A stretch of 64,000 nucleotides of DNA from Apostichopus japonicus (GCF_037975245.1 NC_092575.1:5323501-5387500); one strand, 5' to 3'; counted from the first letter of the stretch, positions 24,568 to 40,300 are shown. Translations and numbers: made by a program. The notes: a model not told the origin generated them from the sequence alone.

Positions 24568-25290
24568 ATTAGTTGATAACCCATATTGATTTTTGTGCTC
24601 ATATAATGAATATTAATGAGGTCACAGGGTCAAATGTGAAAATAGTCAAAATTGTAATACCTAGACAATCATAAATCACAGTTTCATCAAATGTGAGTTT
24701 GTGATTGGTAGGTAGCCTACACACAGTGATGTGTGTAACAATGAAAAGTTGTGAATTCATGATGTGGGGCTTGCATTGTTTAGGTTACAAGTTTGTATGA
24801 CCAATAACTTCACATGGCAATTATTGATCTTGCTTCATGATCATTATATACTCGGAGTGTTCCGTGTTAATCAAATCAACATGAAATGTTTTCATTCTGG
24901 TTAGCCCATATTGGTATGAGGTAAAGTCGTGGGTGCTTTTCAGTACCTTGACACCAGCCTTTCTCTTTTTGAACTTGCAACCTCAAAATAATGCTAGCAA
25001 TGCATTTTTATATTCTTCTACAGCTCTTGTACCTATCCTGGTCTTCCAAAAGCCATCTCTTCTAAAATGAGTTAGACATATATCAATTTGCCTAGTATGA
25101 GCTTATGGACCATTGATACACTTGTTAAGATATGGATATTGAACACTGGATTATAGCCTAGATTAAACTAACACTGACACACACATAGACATCTTTTGAC
25201 CGCTACCTCAGTCATGTACTACCAGTCACTTTTGAGTACCCCACCATGGGCGTCCCTTTGTGTGACTTAAGTTCAAACCCTCAGTCCCCA
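24568..25290. other. Single-copy spacer between satellite and exon-like array
   Basis: No repeat unit from either side. A minus-strand stretch near 25,040-25,070 shows an acceptor-like TCATTTTAG followed by a short open frame and GTACAA, but it is too short and weak to call. If the array to the right is part of a minus-strand gene, its 3' exons should be looked for here and further left. Confidence 0.4.
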
Positions 25291-28200
25291 AAATATAGAA
25301 TCACCTTCTTTATTATATTATAATATTTAATAATTGATTGATATTAATCTGCAATACAGAATGGATAGGTTATATTGTCCACAATATCCAAACCTGTGCA
25401 CAATGAAGAAGGTACATTAAGAAATGTGGAGTTACTACGCCATATCTGACTGCACTAGAAAATCGATCATATTTAGGAAAATGTACAGGTTCTATATTCT
25501 ACACAATCCAAACATGTGTGTACTTTAGCAACAGTTGCAGTGGGTATTTTTGAGACAAAAACCTAAGATTAATTGTGCTTTAACCTATATCATGTTCTGT
25601 AGTTCCTGGTAATAGCTGAATGTAAGAACTGGATTACTTTCTAAAAGTGCAAAATAGAGTGCACAGTTAGCATTGTCCACACAATCTGAAACTGTATAAG
25701 AGTACAATGTTAGGAGTACAAGTGACTACATATATGGCTTGATTGTGCTTGAACTTAAGTTCAATTGATTCATTTGGACAAATATTGTCTGCAAAGACTG
25801 AAAGAGGAGTCACAGTATTTATATTTTTATGTTCATGCCTATTTTGTTTAGGTCAGTTACAAGGTAAAATACACATTAAGCATTATCCACACAATCTGAA
25901 GCTGTACAAGAGTACAATGTTAGGAGTACAAGTGACTACATACATGGCTTGATTGTGCTTGAACCTAAGTTCAATTGATTCACTTACAAGACTATTGTAA
26001 GCATTGTCCACACAATCTGAAATTGTATAAGAGTACAATATTAGGAGCTCAAGTAAATACTAACATGGATTGATTGTGCTTGAACTTAAGTTCAATTGAT
26101 TCATTTGGACAAATATTGTCTGCAAAGACTGAAAGAGGAGTCACAGTATTTAATTTTTTTCGATCATGCCTATTTTGATTAGACCAGTTACAAGGTAAAA
26201 TACACATTAAGCATTGTCCACACAGTCTGAAACTGTACAAGAGTACAATGTTAGGAGTACAAGTGACTACATACATGGCTTGATTGTGCTTGAACCTAAG
26301 TTCAATTGATTCATTTGGACAAATATTGTCTGCAAAGACTGAAAGAGGAGTCACAGTATTTATATTTTTATGTTCATGCCTATTTTGTTTAGGCCAGTTA
26401 CAAGGTAAAATACACATTAAGCATTGTCCACACAATCTGAAACTGTACAAGAGTACAAGTGACTACATACATGGCTTGATTGTGCTTGAACCTAAGTTCA
26501 ATTGATTCACTTACAAGACTATTGGCCCCAGAGACTGGAAAATGAGATATTAATGTTGAAGGTTAAGGCTGATTCAGATCAGGTAACTTACACAATGAAA
26601 ATCATAACTGAAGCAGTCTTTAATCTTCTAATCTGTTTATTATACAATTAACTTCGAGTCATTGCCCTCTGTTAACCTACCAGTGATATTAACGTCCATC
26701 TTTAGGAAAAGGAATGGTTGGAAAACTTCAAGAGCCTTTTCCATTGCCTGTTGAAAAAGCATATATAAAGTCATTAACTACATTGCCTTGACACAGCTGG
26801 TTAATGGAAAATAAAATCACATGCTTTATTATATTATAATATTTAATAATTGATATTCATCTGCAATATAGAATGAATAGGTTATATTGTCCACAATATC
26901 CAAACCTGTGTACAATGAAGAGGTCCAGGAAAAAATGTGGAGTTGCCATATCTGACTGCACTAGAAAATCTATCATATTTAGGAAAATGTACAGGTTCTA
27001 TATTCTACACAATCCAAACATGTGTGCACTTTAGCAACAGTTGCAGTGGGTATTATTGAGACAAAAACCTAAGATTAATTGTGCTTAACCTATATCATGA
27101 TCTGCAGGTCCTGGCAATAGCTGAATGTAAGAACTGGATTACTTTCTAAAAGTGCAAAATAGAGTGCACAGTTAGCATTGTCCACACAATCTGAAACTGT
27201 ATAAGAGTACAATGTTAGGAGTACAAGTGACTACATACATGGCTTGATTGTGCTTGAACTTAAGTTCAATTGATTCATTTGGACAAATATTGTCTGCAAA
27301 GACTGAAAGAGGAGTCACAGTATTTATATTTTTATGTTCATGCCTATTTTGATTAGACCAGTTACAAGGTAAAATACACATTAAGCATTATCCACACAAT
27401 CTGAAACTGTACAAGAGTACAATGTTAGGAGTACAAGTGATAAACATACATGGCTTGATTGTGCTTGAACCGAAGTTCAATTGATTCACTTAAAAGACTA
27501 TTGGCCCCAGAGAATGGAAAATGAGATATTAATGTTGAAGGTTAAGGCTGATTCAGATCGGGTAACTTACACAATGAAAATCATAACTGAAGCAGTCATT
27601 AAGGTTCTAATCTGTTTATTACACAATTAACTTCGAGTCATTGCCCTCAGTTAACCTACCAGTGATATTAACGTCAATCTTTAAGAAAAGGAATGGTTGG
27701 AACACTTCAAGAGCCCTTTCCATTGCCTGTTGAAAAAGCATATATAAAGTCAATAACTACATTGACTTGATACAGCTGGTTAATGGAAAATAGAATCACA
27801 TGCTTTATTATATTATAATATTTAATAATTGATATTAATCTGCAATATAGAATAAATAGGTTATATTGTCAACATTATACAAACCTGTGTACAATGAAGA
27901 AGGTACATTAAGAAATGTGGAGTTACTACGCCATATTTGACAGCACTAGAAAATCTATAATATTTAGGAAAATGTACAGGTTCTATATTCTACACAATCC
28001 AAACATGTGTGTACTTTAGCAACAGTTGCAGTGGGTATTTTTGAGACAAAAACCTAAGATTAATTGTGCTTTAACCTATATCATGTTCTGCAGTTCCTGG
28101 TAATAACTGAATGTAAGAACTGGATTAATTTCTAAAAGTACAAAATAGAGTGCACAGTAAGCATTGTCCACACAATCTGAAATTGTATAAGAGTACAATA

Positions 28201-31200
28201 TTAGGAGCTCAAGTAAATACCAACATGGATTGATTGTGCTTGAACGTAAGGTCAATTATTCATTTGGACAAATATTGTCTTCAGAGACTGAAGGTGGAGT
28301 CATAGTGTTTAAAATTTTTTGTTCATGCCTATTTTGATTAGACCAGTTACAAGGTAAAGTACACATTAAGCATTATCCACACAATCTGAAACTGTACAAG
28401 AGTACAATGTTAGGAGTACAAGTGACTACAAACATGGCTTGATTGTGCTTGCACCGAAGTTCAATTGATTCACTTACAGGACTATTGGCCCCAGAGACTG
28501 GAAAATGAGATATTAATGTTGAAGGTTAAGGCTGATTCAGATCGGGTAACTTACAAAACGACAATCGTAACTGAAGCAGTCATTAATGTTCTAATATGTT
28601 TATAACACAATTAACTTAAAGTCATTGCCCTCTGTTAACCTACCAGTGATATTAACGTCCATCTTTAGGAAAAGGAATGGTTGGAAAACTTCAAGAGCCT
28701 TTTCCATTGCCTGTTGAAAAAGCATATATAAAGTCAATAACTACATTGACTTGATACAACTAGTTAATGGAAAATAGAATCACAATGCTTTATTATATTA
28801 TAATATTTAATAATTGATATTCATCTGCAATATAGAATGAATAGGTTATATTGTCCACAATATCCAAACCTGTGTACAATGAAGAGGTCCAGGAAAAAAT
28901 GTGGAGTTGCCATATCTGACTGCACTAGAAAATCTATCATATTTAGGAAAATGTACAGGTTCTATATTCTACACAATCCAAACATGTGTGCACTTTAGCA
29001 ACAGTTGCAGTGGGTATTATTGAGACAAAAACCTAAGATTAATTGTGCTTAACCTATATCATGATCTGCAGGTCCTGGCAATAGCTGAATGTAAGAACTG
29101 GATTACTTTCTAAAAGTGCAAAATAGAGTGCACAGTTAGCATTGTCCACACAATCTGAAACTGTATAAGAGTACAATGTTAGGAGTACAAGTGACTACAT
29201 ACATGGCTTGATTGTGCTTGAACTTAAGTTCAATTGATTCATTTGGACAAATATTGTCTGCAAAGACTGAAAGAGGAGTCACAGTATTTATATTTTTATG
29301 TTTATGCCTATTTTGATTAGACCAGTTACAAGGTAAAATACACATTAAGCATTATCCACACAATCTGAAACTGTACAAGAGTACAATGTTAGGAGTACAA
29401 GTGACTACATACATGGCTTGATTGTGCTTGAACCGAAGTTCAATTGATTCACTTAAAAGACTATTGGCCCCAGAGAATGGAAAATGAGATATTAATGTTG
29501 AAGGTTAAGGCTGATTCAGATCGGGTAACTTACACAATGAAAATCATAACTGAAGCAGTCATTAAGGTTCTAATCTGTTTATTACACAATTAACTTCGAG
29601 TCATTGCCCTCAGTTAACCTACCAGTGATATTAACGTCAATCTTTAAGAAAAGGAATGGTTGGAACACTTCAAGAGCCCTTTCCATTGCCTGTTGAAAAA
29701 GCATATATAAAGTCAATAACTACATTGACTTGATACAGCTGGTTAATGGAAAATAGAATCACATGCTTTATTATATTATAATATTTAATAATTGATATTA
29801 ATCTGCAATATAGAATAAATAGGTTATATTGTCAACATTATACAAACCTGTGTACAATGAAGAAGGTACATTAAGAAATGTGGAGTTACTACGCCATATT
29901 TGACAGCACTAGAAAATCTATAATATTTAGGAAAATGTACAGGTTCTATATTCTACACAATCCAAACATGTGTGTACTTTAGCAACAGTTGCAGTGGGTA
30001 TTTTTGAGACAAAAACCTAAGATTAATTGTGCTTTAACCTATATCATGTTCTGCAGTTCCTGGTAATAACTGAATGTAAGAACTGGATTAATTTCTAAAA
30101 GTACAAAATAGAGTGCACAGTAAGCATTGTCCACACAATCTGAAATTGTATAAGAGTACAATATTAGGAGCTCAAGTAAATACTAACATGGATTGATTGT
30201 GCTTGAACGTAAGGTCAATTATTCATTTGGACAAATATTGTCTTCAAAGACTGAAGGTGGAGTCATAGTGTTTAAAATTTTTTGTTCATGCCTATTTTGA
30301 TTAGACCAGTTACAAGGTAAAGTACACATTAAGCATTATCCACACAATCTGAAACTGTACAAGAGTACAATGTTAGGAGTACAAGTGACTACAAACATGG
30401 CTTGATTGTGCTTGCACCTAAGTTCAATTGATTCACTTACAGGACTATTGGCCCCAGAGACTGGAAAATGAGATATTAATGTTGAAGGTTAAGGCTGATT
30501 CAGATCGGGTAACTTACAAAACGACAATCGTAACTGAAGCAGTCATTAATGTTCTAATATGTTTATAACACAATTAACTTAAAGTCATTGCCCTCTGTTA
30601 ACCTACCAGTGATATTAACGTCCATCTTTAGGAAAAGGAATGGTTGGAAAACTTCAAGAGCCTTTTCCATTGCCTGTTGAAAAAGCATATATAAAGTCAA
30701 TAACTACATTGACTTGATACAACTAGTTAATGGAAAATAGAATCACATGCTTTATTATATTATAATATTTAATAATTGATATTCATCTGCAATATAGAAT
30801 GAATAGGTTATATTGTCCACAATATCCAAACCTGTGTACAATGAAGAGGTCCAGGAAAAAATGTGGAGTTGCCATATCTGACTGCACTAGAAAATCTATC
30901 ATATTTAGGAAAATGTACAGGTTCTATATTCTACACAATCCAAACATGTGTGCACTTTAGCAACAGTTGCAGTGGGTATTGTTGAGACAAAAACCTAAGA
31001 TAAATTGTGCTTAACCTATATCATGATCTGCAGGTCCTGGCAATAGCTGAATGTAAGAACTGGATTACTTTCTAAAAGTGCAAAATAGAGTGCACAGTTA
31101 GCATTGTCCACACAATCTGAAACTGTATAAGAGTACAATGTTAGGAGTACAAGTGACTACATACATGGCTTGATTGTGCTTGAACTTAAGTTCAATTGAT

Positions 31201-34200
31201 TCATTTGGACAAATATTGTCTGCAAAGACTGAAAGAGGAGTCACAGTATTTATATTTTTATGTTCATGCCTATTTTGATTAGACCAGTTACAAGGTAAAA
31301 TACACATTAAGCATTATCCACACAATCTGAAACTGTACAAGAGTACAATGTTAGGAGTACAAGTGACTACATACATGGCTTGATTGTGCTTGAACCTAAG
31401 TTCAATTGATTCACTTAAAAGACTATTGGCCCCAGAGACTGGAAAATGAGATATTAATGTTGAAGGTTAAGGCTGATTCAGATCAGGTAACTTACACAAT
31501 GACAATCATAACTGAAGCAGTCTTTAATCTTCTAATCTGTTTATTACACAATTAACTTCGAGTCATTGCCCTCTGTTAACCTACCAGTGATATTAAGGTC
31601 CATCTTTAGGAAAAGGAATGGTTGGAAAACTTCAAGAGCCCTTTCCATTGCCTGTTGAAAAAGCATATATAAAGTCATTAACTACATTGCCTTGACACAG
31701 CTGGTTAATGGAAAATAAAATCACATGCTTTATTATATTATAATATTTAATAATTGATATTCATCTGCAATATAGAATGAATAGGTTATATTGTCCACAA
31801 TATCCAAACCTGTGTACAATGAAGAGGTCCAGGAAAAAATGTGGAGTTGCCATATCTGACTGCACTAGAAAATCTATCATATTTAGGAAAATGTACAGGT
31901 TCTATATTCTACACAATCCAAACATGTGTGCACTTTAGCAACAGTTGCAGTGGGTATTGTTGGGAAAAAATCCTAAGATTAATTGTGCTTTAACCTATAT
32001 CATGATCTGCAGTTCCTGGCAATAGCTGAATGAAAGAACTGGATTAATTTCTAAAATAAAGATAAAGTGCACAGTAAGCATTGTCCACACAATCTGAGAC
32101 TGTATAAGAGTACAATGTTAGGAGCTCAAGTAAATGCTAGCATGGTTTGATTGTGCTTGGACTTAAGTTCAATTGATTCATTTGGACAAATATTGTCTGC
32201 AAAGACTGAAAGAGGAGTCACAGTATTTAAATTTTTTGGTTCATGCCTATTTTAATTAGGCCAGCTACAAGGTAAAATACACATTAAGCATCATCCACAC
32301 AATCTGAAACTGTACAAGAGTACAATGTTAGGAGTACAAGTGACTGCAAACATGGCTTGAGTGTGCTTGAACCTAAGTAAAATTGATTCACTTACAAAAC
32401 GATTGTCCCCAGAGACTGGAAAAGGAGATATTAATGTTTAAGGTTAAGGCTGTTTCAGATCGGGTAACTTAGACAATGACAATCGTAACTGAAGCAATCA
32501 TTAATCTTCTAATCTGTTTATTGCACAATTAACTTCAAGTCACTGCCGTCTGTGAACCTACCAGTAATATTCACGTCCATCTTTAGGCAAAGGAATGGTT
32601 GGAACACTTCCAGAGCCCTTTCCATTGCCTGTTGAAAAAGCATATATAAAATCATTAACTACATTGCCTTTATACAGCTGGTTAATGGAAAACAGAATCA
32701 CATGCTTTATTATATTATAATATTAAATCATTGATATTCATCTGCAATATAGAATGAATAGGTAATATTGTCCACAATATCCAAACCTGTGTACAATGAA
32801 GAAGGTACAGTAAGAAATTTGGAGTTACTATGCCAGATTTGACTGCACTAGAAAATCTATAATATTTAGGAAAATATACAGGTTCCATATTCTACACAAT
32901 CCTAACAAGTGTGCACTTTAGCAACAGTTGCAGTGGCTATTGTTGAGATAAAACCCTAAGATTAATTGTGCTTTAACCTATATCATGATCTGCAGTTCCT
33001 GGCAATAGCTGAATGAAAGAACTGGATTAATTTCTACAAGTACAACATAGCGTGCACAGTAAGCATTGTCCACACAATCTGAAATTGTATAAGAGTACAA
33101 TGTTAGGAGCGCAAGTTAATACTAACATGGCTTGATTGTGCTTGAACTTAAGTTCAATTGATTTATTTGGACGAATATTGTCTGCAAAGACTGAAAGAGG
33201 AGTCACAGTATTTAAATTGTTTCATTCATGCCTATTTTGATTAGTCCAGTAATTAGGTAAAATACACATTAAGCATTGTCCACACAATCTGAAACTGTAC
33301 AAGAGTACAATGTTAGTGAGTACAAGTGACTACAAACAGGCTTGAGTGTGCTTGAACCTAAGTTCAATTGATTCGATTACAAAACTATCTTCAGAGACTG
33401 GAAAAGGAGATATCAATGTTTACGGTTAAGGCTGTTTCAGATCGGGTAACTTACACAAAGACAATCGTAACTAAAGCAGTCATTAATCTAATCTGTTTAT
33501 TACACAATTAACTTCAAGTCATTGCCCTCAGTTAACCTACCAGTGATATTAACATCCATCTTCAGGAAAAGGAATGGTTGGAACACTTCAAGAGCCCTTT
33601 CCATTGCCTGTTGAAAAAGCATATATAAAGTCATTAACTACATTGCCTTGATACAGCTGGTTAATGGAAAATAGAATCACTTGCTTTAATATATTATAAT
33701 ATTTAATAATTGATATTAATCTGCAATATAGCATGAATAGGTTATATTGTCCACAATATCCAAACCTGTGTACAATGCAGAAGGTACAGTAAGAAACATG
33801 GACTTACTATGCCAAATTTGACTGCACTAGAAAATCTGTAATATTTATGAAAATGTACAGGTTCTATATTCTACGCAATCCAAACATGGGTGCACTTTAG
33901 CAACAGTTGCAGTGGGTATTGTTGAGACAAAACTCTTAGATTAATTGTGCTTAAGCTATATCATGATCTGCAGTTATTGGCAATAGCTGAATGTAACAAC
34001 TGGATTAATTTCTAAAAGTACAAAATAGAGTGCACAGTTAGCATTATCCACCCAATCTGAAACTGTACAAGAGAACAATGTTAGGAGCTCAAGTAAATAC
34101 TAACATGGTTTGATTGTGCTTGAACTCTACTTCAATTGGTTCATTTGGACAAATATTGTCTGCAAAGACTGAAAGAGGAGTCACAGTATTTCTATTTATT

Positions 34201-34250
34201 GTTTATGCCTATTTTGATTAGGCCAGTTACAAGGTAAAATACACATTAGG

Positions 34251-34309
34251 CAAATGTCCATGTTTAGGAAAAGAAATGGTTGGAACACTTCAACAGCCCT
34301 TTCCATTGC
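34251..34309 (-). pseudogene. Truncated block A copy
   Basis: Keeps the acceptor side and most of the frame, but a ~270-bp deletion removed the last codons and the GTAGGT donor and joined it directly to region C of the same unit near 34,250. This accounts for the 710-bp spacing. It cannot be spliced like the others. Confidence 0.7.
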
Positions 34310-37300
34310 CTGTTGAAAAGTATATAAAGTCATTAACTACATTGCTTTGATACAGTTGGTTAATGGAAAATAGAATCACATTCTTTATTGTATTCTAATA
34401 TTTAATAATTGATATTCATCTGCAATATAGAATGAATAGGTTATATTGTCCACAATATCACAACCTGTGTACAATGAAGAAGGTACAGTAAGAAATGTGG
34501 AGTTACTATGCCAGATTTGACTGCACTAGAAAATCTATAATACTTAGGAAAATGTACAGGTTCTATATTCTACACAATCCAAACAAGTGTGCACTTTAGC
34601 AACAGTTGCAGTGGGTATTGTTGAGACAAAAACCTAAGATTAATTGTGCTTTAACCTATACCATGATCTGCAGTTCCTGGCATTAGCTGAATGTAAGAAC
34701 TGGATTAATTTATAACAGTACAAAATAGAGTGCACAGTAAGCATTGTCCACACAATCTGAAATTGTATAAGAGTACAATGTTAGGAGCGCAAGTTAATAC
34801 TAACATGGCTTGAATGTGCTTGAACTTAAGTTCAATTGATTTATTTGGACGAATATTGTCTGCAAAGACTGAAAGAGGAGTCACAGTATTTAAATTGTTT
34901 CATTCATGCCTATTTTGATTAGTCCAGTAATTAGGTAAAATACACATTAAGCATTGTCCACACAATCTGAAACTGTACAAGAGTACAATGTTAGTGAGTA
35001 CAAGTGACTACAAACAGGCTTGAGTGTGCTTGAACCTAAGTTCAATTGATTCGATTACAAAACTATCTTCAGAGACTGGAAAAGGAGATATCAATGTTTA
35101 AGGTTAAGGCTGTTTTCAGATCGGGTAACTTATACAACGTCAATCGTAACTGAAGCAGTCATTAATCTTCTAATCTGTTTATTACACAATTAACTTCAAC
35201 TCATTGCCCTCAGTTAACCTACCAGTGATATTAACATCCATCTTTAGGAAAAGGAATGGTTGGAACACTTCAAGAGCCCTTTCCATTGCCTGTTAAAAAA
35301 GCATATATAAAGTTATTAACTACATTGCCTTGCTACAGCTGGTTGGTTAATGGAAAATAGAATCACCTGCTTTAATATATTATAATATTTAATAATTGAT
35401 ATTAATCTGCAATATAGAATGAATAGGTTATATTGATTGTGCTTGAACTTTACTTCAATTCATTCATTTTGACAAATATTGTCTGCAAAGACTGAAGGAG
35501 GAGTCACAGTGTTTAAATCGTTTCGTTCATGCTTATTTCGATTAGACCAGTTACAAGGTAAAGCACACATTAAGCATTGTCCACACAATCTGAAACTGTA
35601 CAAGAGTACAATGTTAGGTGTACAAGTGATTACAAACAGGCTTGAGTGTGCTTGAACCTAAGTTCAATTGATTCACTTACAAAACGATTGTCCCCAGAGA
35701 CTGGAAAAGGAGATATTAATGTTGAAGTTTAAGGCTGTTTTCAGATCGGGTAACTTACACAACATCAATCGAAACTGAAGCAGTCATCAATCTTCTAATC
35801 TGTTTATTGCACAATTAACTTCAAGTCATTGCCCTCACTTAACCTACCAGTGATATTAACGTCCATCTTTAGGAAAAGGAATGGTTGGAACACTTCAAGA
35901 GCCCTTTCCATTGCCTGTTGAAAAAGCAAACAAAGCCATTAACTACATTGCCTTGATACAGCTGGTGAATGGAAATAGAATCACATGCTTTATTATATTA
36001 TAATATTTAATAATTGATATTAATCTGCAATATAGAATGAATAGGTTATATTGTCCACAATTTCCAAAACCTGTGTACAATGAAGAAGGTACAGTAAGAA
36101 ATGTGGAGTTACTTTGCCATATTTGACTGCACTAGAAAATCTATAATATTTAGGAAAATATACAGGTTCCATATTCTACACAATCCAAACACGCACTTTA
36201 GCAACAGTTGCAGTGGCTATTGTTGAGATAAAACCCTAAGATTAATTGTGCTTTAACCTATATCATGATCTGCAGTTCCTGGCAATGGCTGAATGAAAGA
36301 ACTGGATTAATTTCTACAAGTACAACATAGCGTGCACAGTAAGCATTGTCCACACAATCTGAAATTGTATAAGAGTACAATGTTAGGAGCGCAAGTTAAT
36401 ACTAACATGGCTTGATTGTGCTTGAACTTAAGTTCAATTGATTTATTTGGACGAATATTGTCTGCAAAGACTGAAAGAGGAGTCACAGTATTTAAATTGT
36501 TTCATTCATGCCTATTTTGATTAGTCCAGTAATTAGGTAAAATACACATTAAGCATTGTCCACACAATCTGAAACTGTACAAGAGTACAATGTTAGTGAG
36601 TACAAGTGACTACAAACAGGCTTGAGTGTGCTTGAACCTAAGTTCAATTGATTCGATTACAAAACTATCTTCAGAGACTGGAAAAGGAGATATCAATGTT
36701 TAAGGTTAAGGCTGTTTCAGATCGGGTAACTTACACAACGACAATCGTAACTGAAGCAGTCATTAATCTAATCTGTTTACTACACAATTAACTTCAAGTC
36801 ATTGCCCTCAGTTAACCTACCAGTGATATTAACATCCATCTTCAGGAAAAGGAATGGTTGGAACACTTCAAGAGCCCTTTCCATTGCCTGTTAAAAAAGC
36901 ATATATAAAGTCATTAACTACATTGCCTTGCTACAGCTGGTTAATGGAAAATAGAATCACTTGCTTTAATATATTATAATATTTAATAATTGATATTAAT
37001 CTGCAATATAGAATGAATAGGTTATATTGATTGTGCTTGAACTTTACTTCAAATCATTCATTTGGACAAATATTGTCTGCAAAGACTGAAGGAGGAGTCA
37101 CAGTATTTAAATTTTTTGGTTCATGCCTATTTTAATTAGCCCAGCTACAAGGTAAAATACACATTAAGCTTCATCCACACAATCTGAAACTGTACAAGAG
37201 TACAATGTTAGGAGTACAAGTGTTTGCAAACATGGCTTGAGTGTGCTTGAACCTAAGTACAATTGATTCACTTACAAATCGATTGTCCCCAGAGACTGGA

Positions 37301-40300
37301 AAAGGAGATATTAATGTTGAAGGTTAAGGCTGTTTCAGATCGGGTAACTTACACAATGACAATCGTAACTGAAGCAATCATTAATCTTCTAATCTGTTTA
37401 TTGCACAATTAACTTCAAGTCATTGCCCTCTGTGAACCTACCAGTAATATTCACGTCCATTTTTAGGCAAAGGAATGGTTGGAACACTTCCAGAACCCTT
37501 TCCATTGCCTGTTGAAAAAACATATATAAAATCATTAACTACATTGCCTTGATACAGCTGGTTAATGGAAAACAGAATCACATGCTTTATTATATTATAA
37601 TATTAAATAATTGATATTAATCTGCAATATAGAATGAATAGGTAATATTGTCCAAAATATCCAAACCTGTGTACAATGAAGAAGGTACAGTAAGAAATTT
37701 GGAGTTACTATGCCAGATTTGACTGCACTAGAAAATCTATAATATTTAGGAAAATATACAGGTTCCATATTCTACACAATCCAAACACGCACTTTAGCAA
37801 CAGTTACAGTGGCTATTGTTGAGATAAAACCCTAAGATTAATTGTGCTTTAACCTATATCATGATCTGCAGTTCCTGGCAATGGCTGAATGAAAGAACTG
37901 GATTAATTTCTACAAGTACAACATAGCGTGCACAGTAAGCATTGTCCACACAATCTGAAATTGTATAAGAGTACAATGTTAGGAGCGCAAGTTAATACTA
38001 ACATGGCTTGATTGTGCTTGAACTTAAGTTCAATTGATTTATTTGGACGAATATTGTCTGCAAAGACTGAAAGAGGAGTCACAGTATTTAAATCGTTTCG
38101 TTCATGCCTATTTTGATTAGGCCAGTAACTAGGTAAAATACACATTAAGCATTGTCCACACAATCTGAAACTGTACAAGAGTACAATGTTAGTGAGTACA
38201 AGTGACTACAAACAGGCTTGAGTGTGCTTGAACCTAAGTTCAATTGATTCGATTACAAAACTATCTTCAGAGACTGGAAAAGGAGATATCAATGTTTAAG
38301 GTTAAGGCTGTTTCAGATCGGGTAACTTACACAACGACAATCGTAACTGAAGCAGTCATTAATCTTCTAATCTGTTTATTACACAATTAACTTCAAGTCA
38401 TTGCCCTCAGTTAACCTACCAGTGATATTAACATCCATCTTCAGGAAAAGGAATGGTTGGAACACTTCAAGAGCCCTTTCCATTGCCTGTTGAAAAAGCA
38501 TATATAAAGTCATTAACTACATTGCCTTGATACAGCTGGTTGGTTAATGGAAACTAGAATCACTTGCTTTAACATATTATCATATTTAATAATTGATATT
38601 AATCTGCAATATAGCATGAATAGGTTATATTGTCCACAATATCCAAACCTGTGTACAATGCAGAAGGTACAGTAAGAAACGTGGACTTACTATGCCAGAT
38701 TTGACTGCACTAGAAAATCTATAATATTTAGGAAAATGTACAGGTTCTATATTCTACACAATCCAAACATCTGTGCACTTTAGCAACAGTTGCAGTGGGT
38801 ATTGTTGAGACAAAACTCTTAGATTAATTGTGCTTAAGCTATATCATGATCTGAAGTTATTGGCAATAGCTGAATGTAACAACTGGATTAATTTCTAAAA
38901 GTACAAAATAGAGTGCACGGTTAGCATTGTCCACCCAATCTGAAACTGTACAAGAGAACAATGTTAGGAGCTCAAGTAAATACTAACATGGTTTGATTGT
39001 GCTTGAACTTAAGTTCAATTGGTTCATTTGGACAAATATTGTCTGCAAAGACTGAAAGAGGAGTCACAGTTTTTAAATTGTTTCGTTCATGCCTATTTTG
39101 TTTTTAGGCCAGTTACAAGGTAAAGTACACATTAAGCATTGTCCACACAATCTGAAACTGTACAACAGTATAATGTTAGGAGTACAAGTGACTTCAAACA
39201 TGGCTTGATTGTGCTTGAATCTAAGTTCAATTGATTCACTTACAAAACTATTTTCCCAAGAGACTGGAAAATGAGATATTAATGTTTAAGGTTAAGACTG
39301 ATTCAGATCAGGTAACTTACACAACGACAATTGAACTAAAGCAGTCATTAATCTTCTAATCTGTTTAACACACAATTAACTTCAAGTCATTGCCCTCAGT
39401 TAACCTACCAGTGATATTAACGTCCATCTCAAGGAAAAGGAATGGTTGGAACACTTCAGGAGCCCTTTCCATTGCCTGTTGAAAAGTATATAAAGTCATT
39501 AACTACATTGCTTTGATGCAGCTGATTAATGGAAAATAGAATCACCTTTTTTGTTATAATATGATATTTAATAATTGATATTAATCTACATTATAGAATG
39601 AATAGGTTATATTGTCCACAAGATCCAAACATGTGTACAATGAAGAAGGAACATGAAGAAATGTGGAGTTACTATGCCAGATTTGGGTGCACTAAAAATC
39701 TATAATATTTAGGAAAATGTACAGGTTCTATATTCTACACAATCCAAACATGTGTGTACTTTAGCAACAGTTGCAGTGGGTATTTTTGAGACAAAAACCT
39801 AAGATTAATTGTGCTTTAGCCTTTATCATGTTCTGCAGTTCCTGGCAATAACTGAATGTAAGAACTGGATTAATTTCTAAAAGAACAAAATAGAGTGCAC
39901 AGTAAGCATTGTCCACACAATCTGAAATTGTACAAGAGTACAATGTTAGGAGCTCAAGTTAATACTAACATGGTTTGATTGTGCTTGAACTTTACTTCAA
40001 TTGATTCATTTGGACAAATATTGTCTGCAAAGACTGAAGGAGGAGTCACAGTGTTTAAATTGTTTCATTCATGCCTATTTTGATTAGACCAGTTACAAGG
40101 TAAAGTACACATTAATCATTGTCCACACAATCTGAAACTGTACAAGAGTACAATGTTAGGAGTACAAGTGACTACAAACAGGCTTGAGTGTGCTTGAGCG
40201 TAATTTCAATTGATTCACTTACAAAACGATTGTCCCCAGAGACTGGAAAAGGAGATATTTATGTTGAAGGTTAAGGCTGATTCAGATCGGGTAACTTACA

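Noticed and set aside
26049-26450. 133-codon and repeated 69-codon minus-strand frames as independent genes
   Set aside because: They span acceptor-like CTCTTTCAG sites and end at a stop in every unit. They are better explained as read-through of the B/C regions of the array.
28555-28580. 16-nt microexon between blocks A and B (donor GTAAGTTACC on the minus strand)
   Set aside because: The pyrimidine tract is weak, the donor is lost in the unit near 32,465, and 67+16+20 would break the frame.
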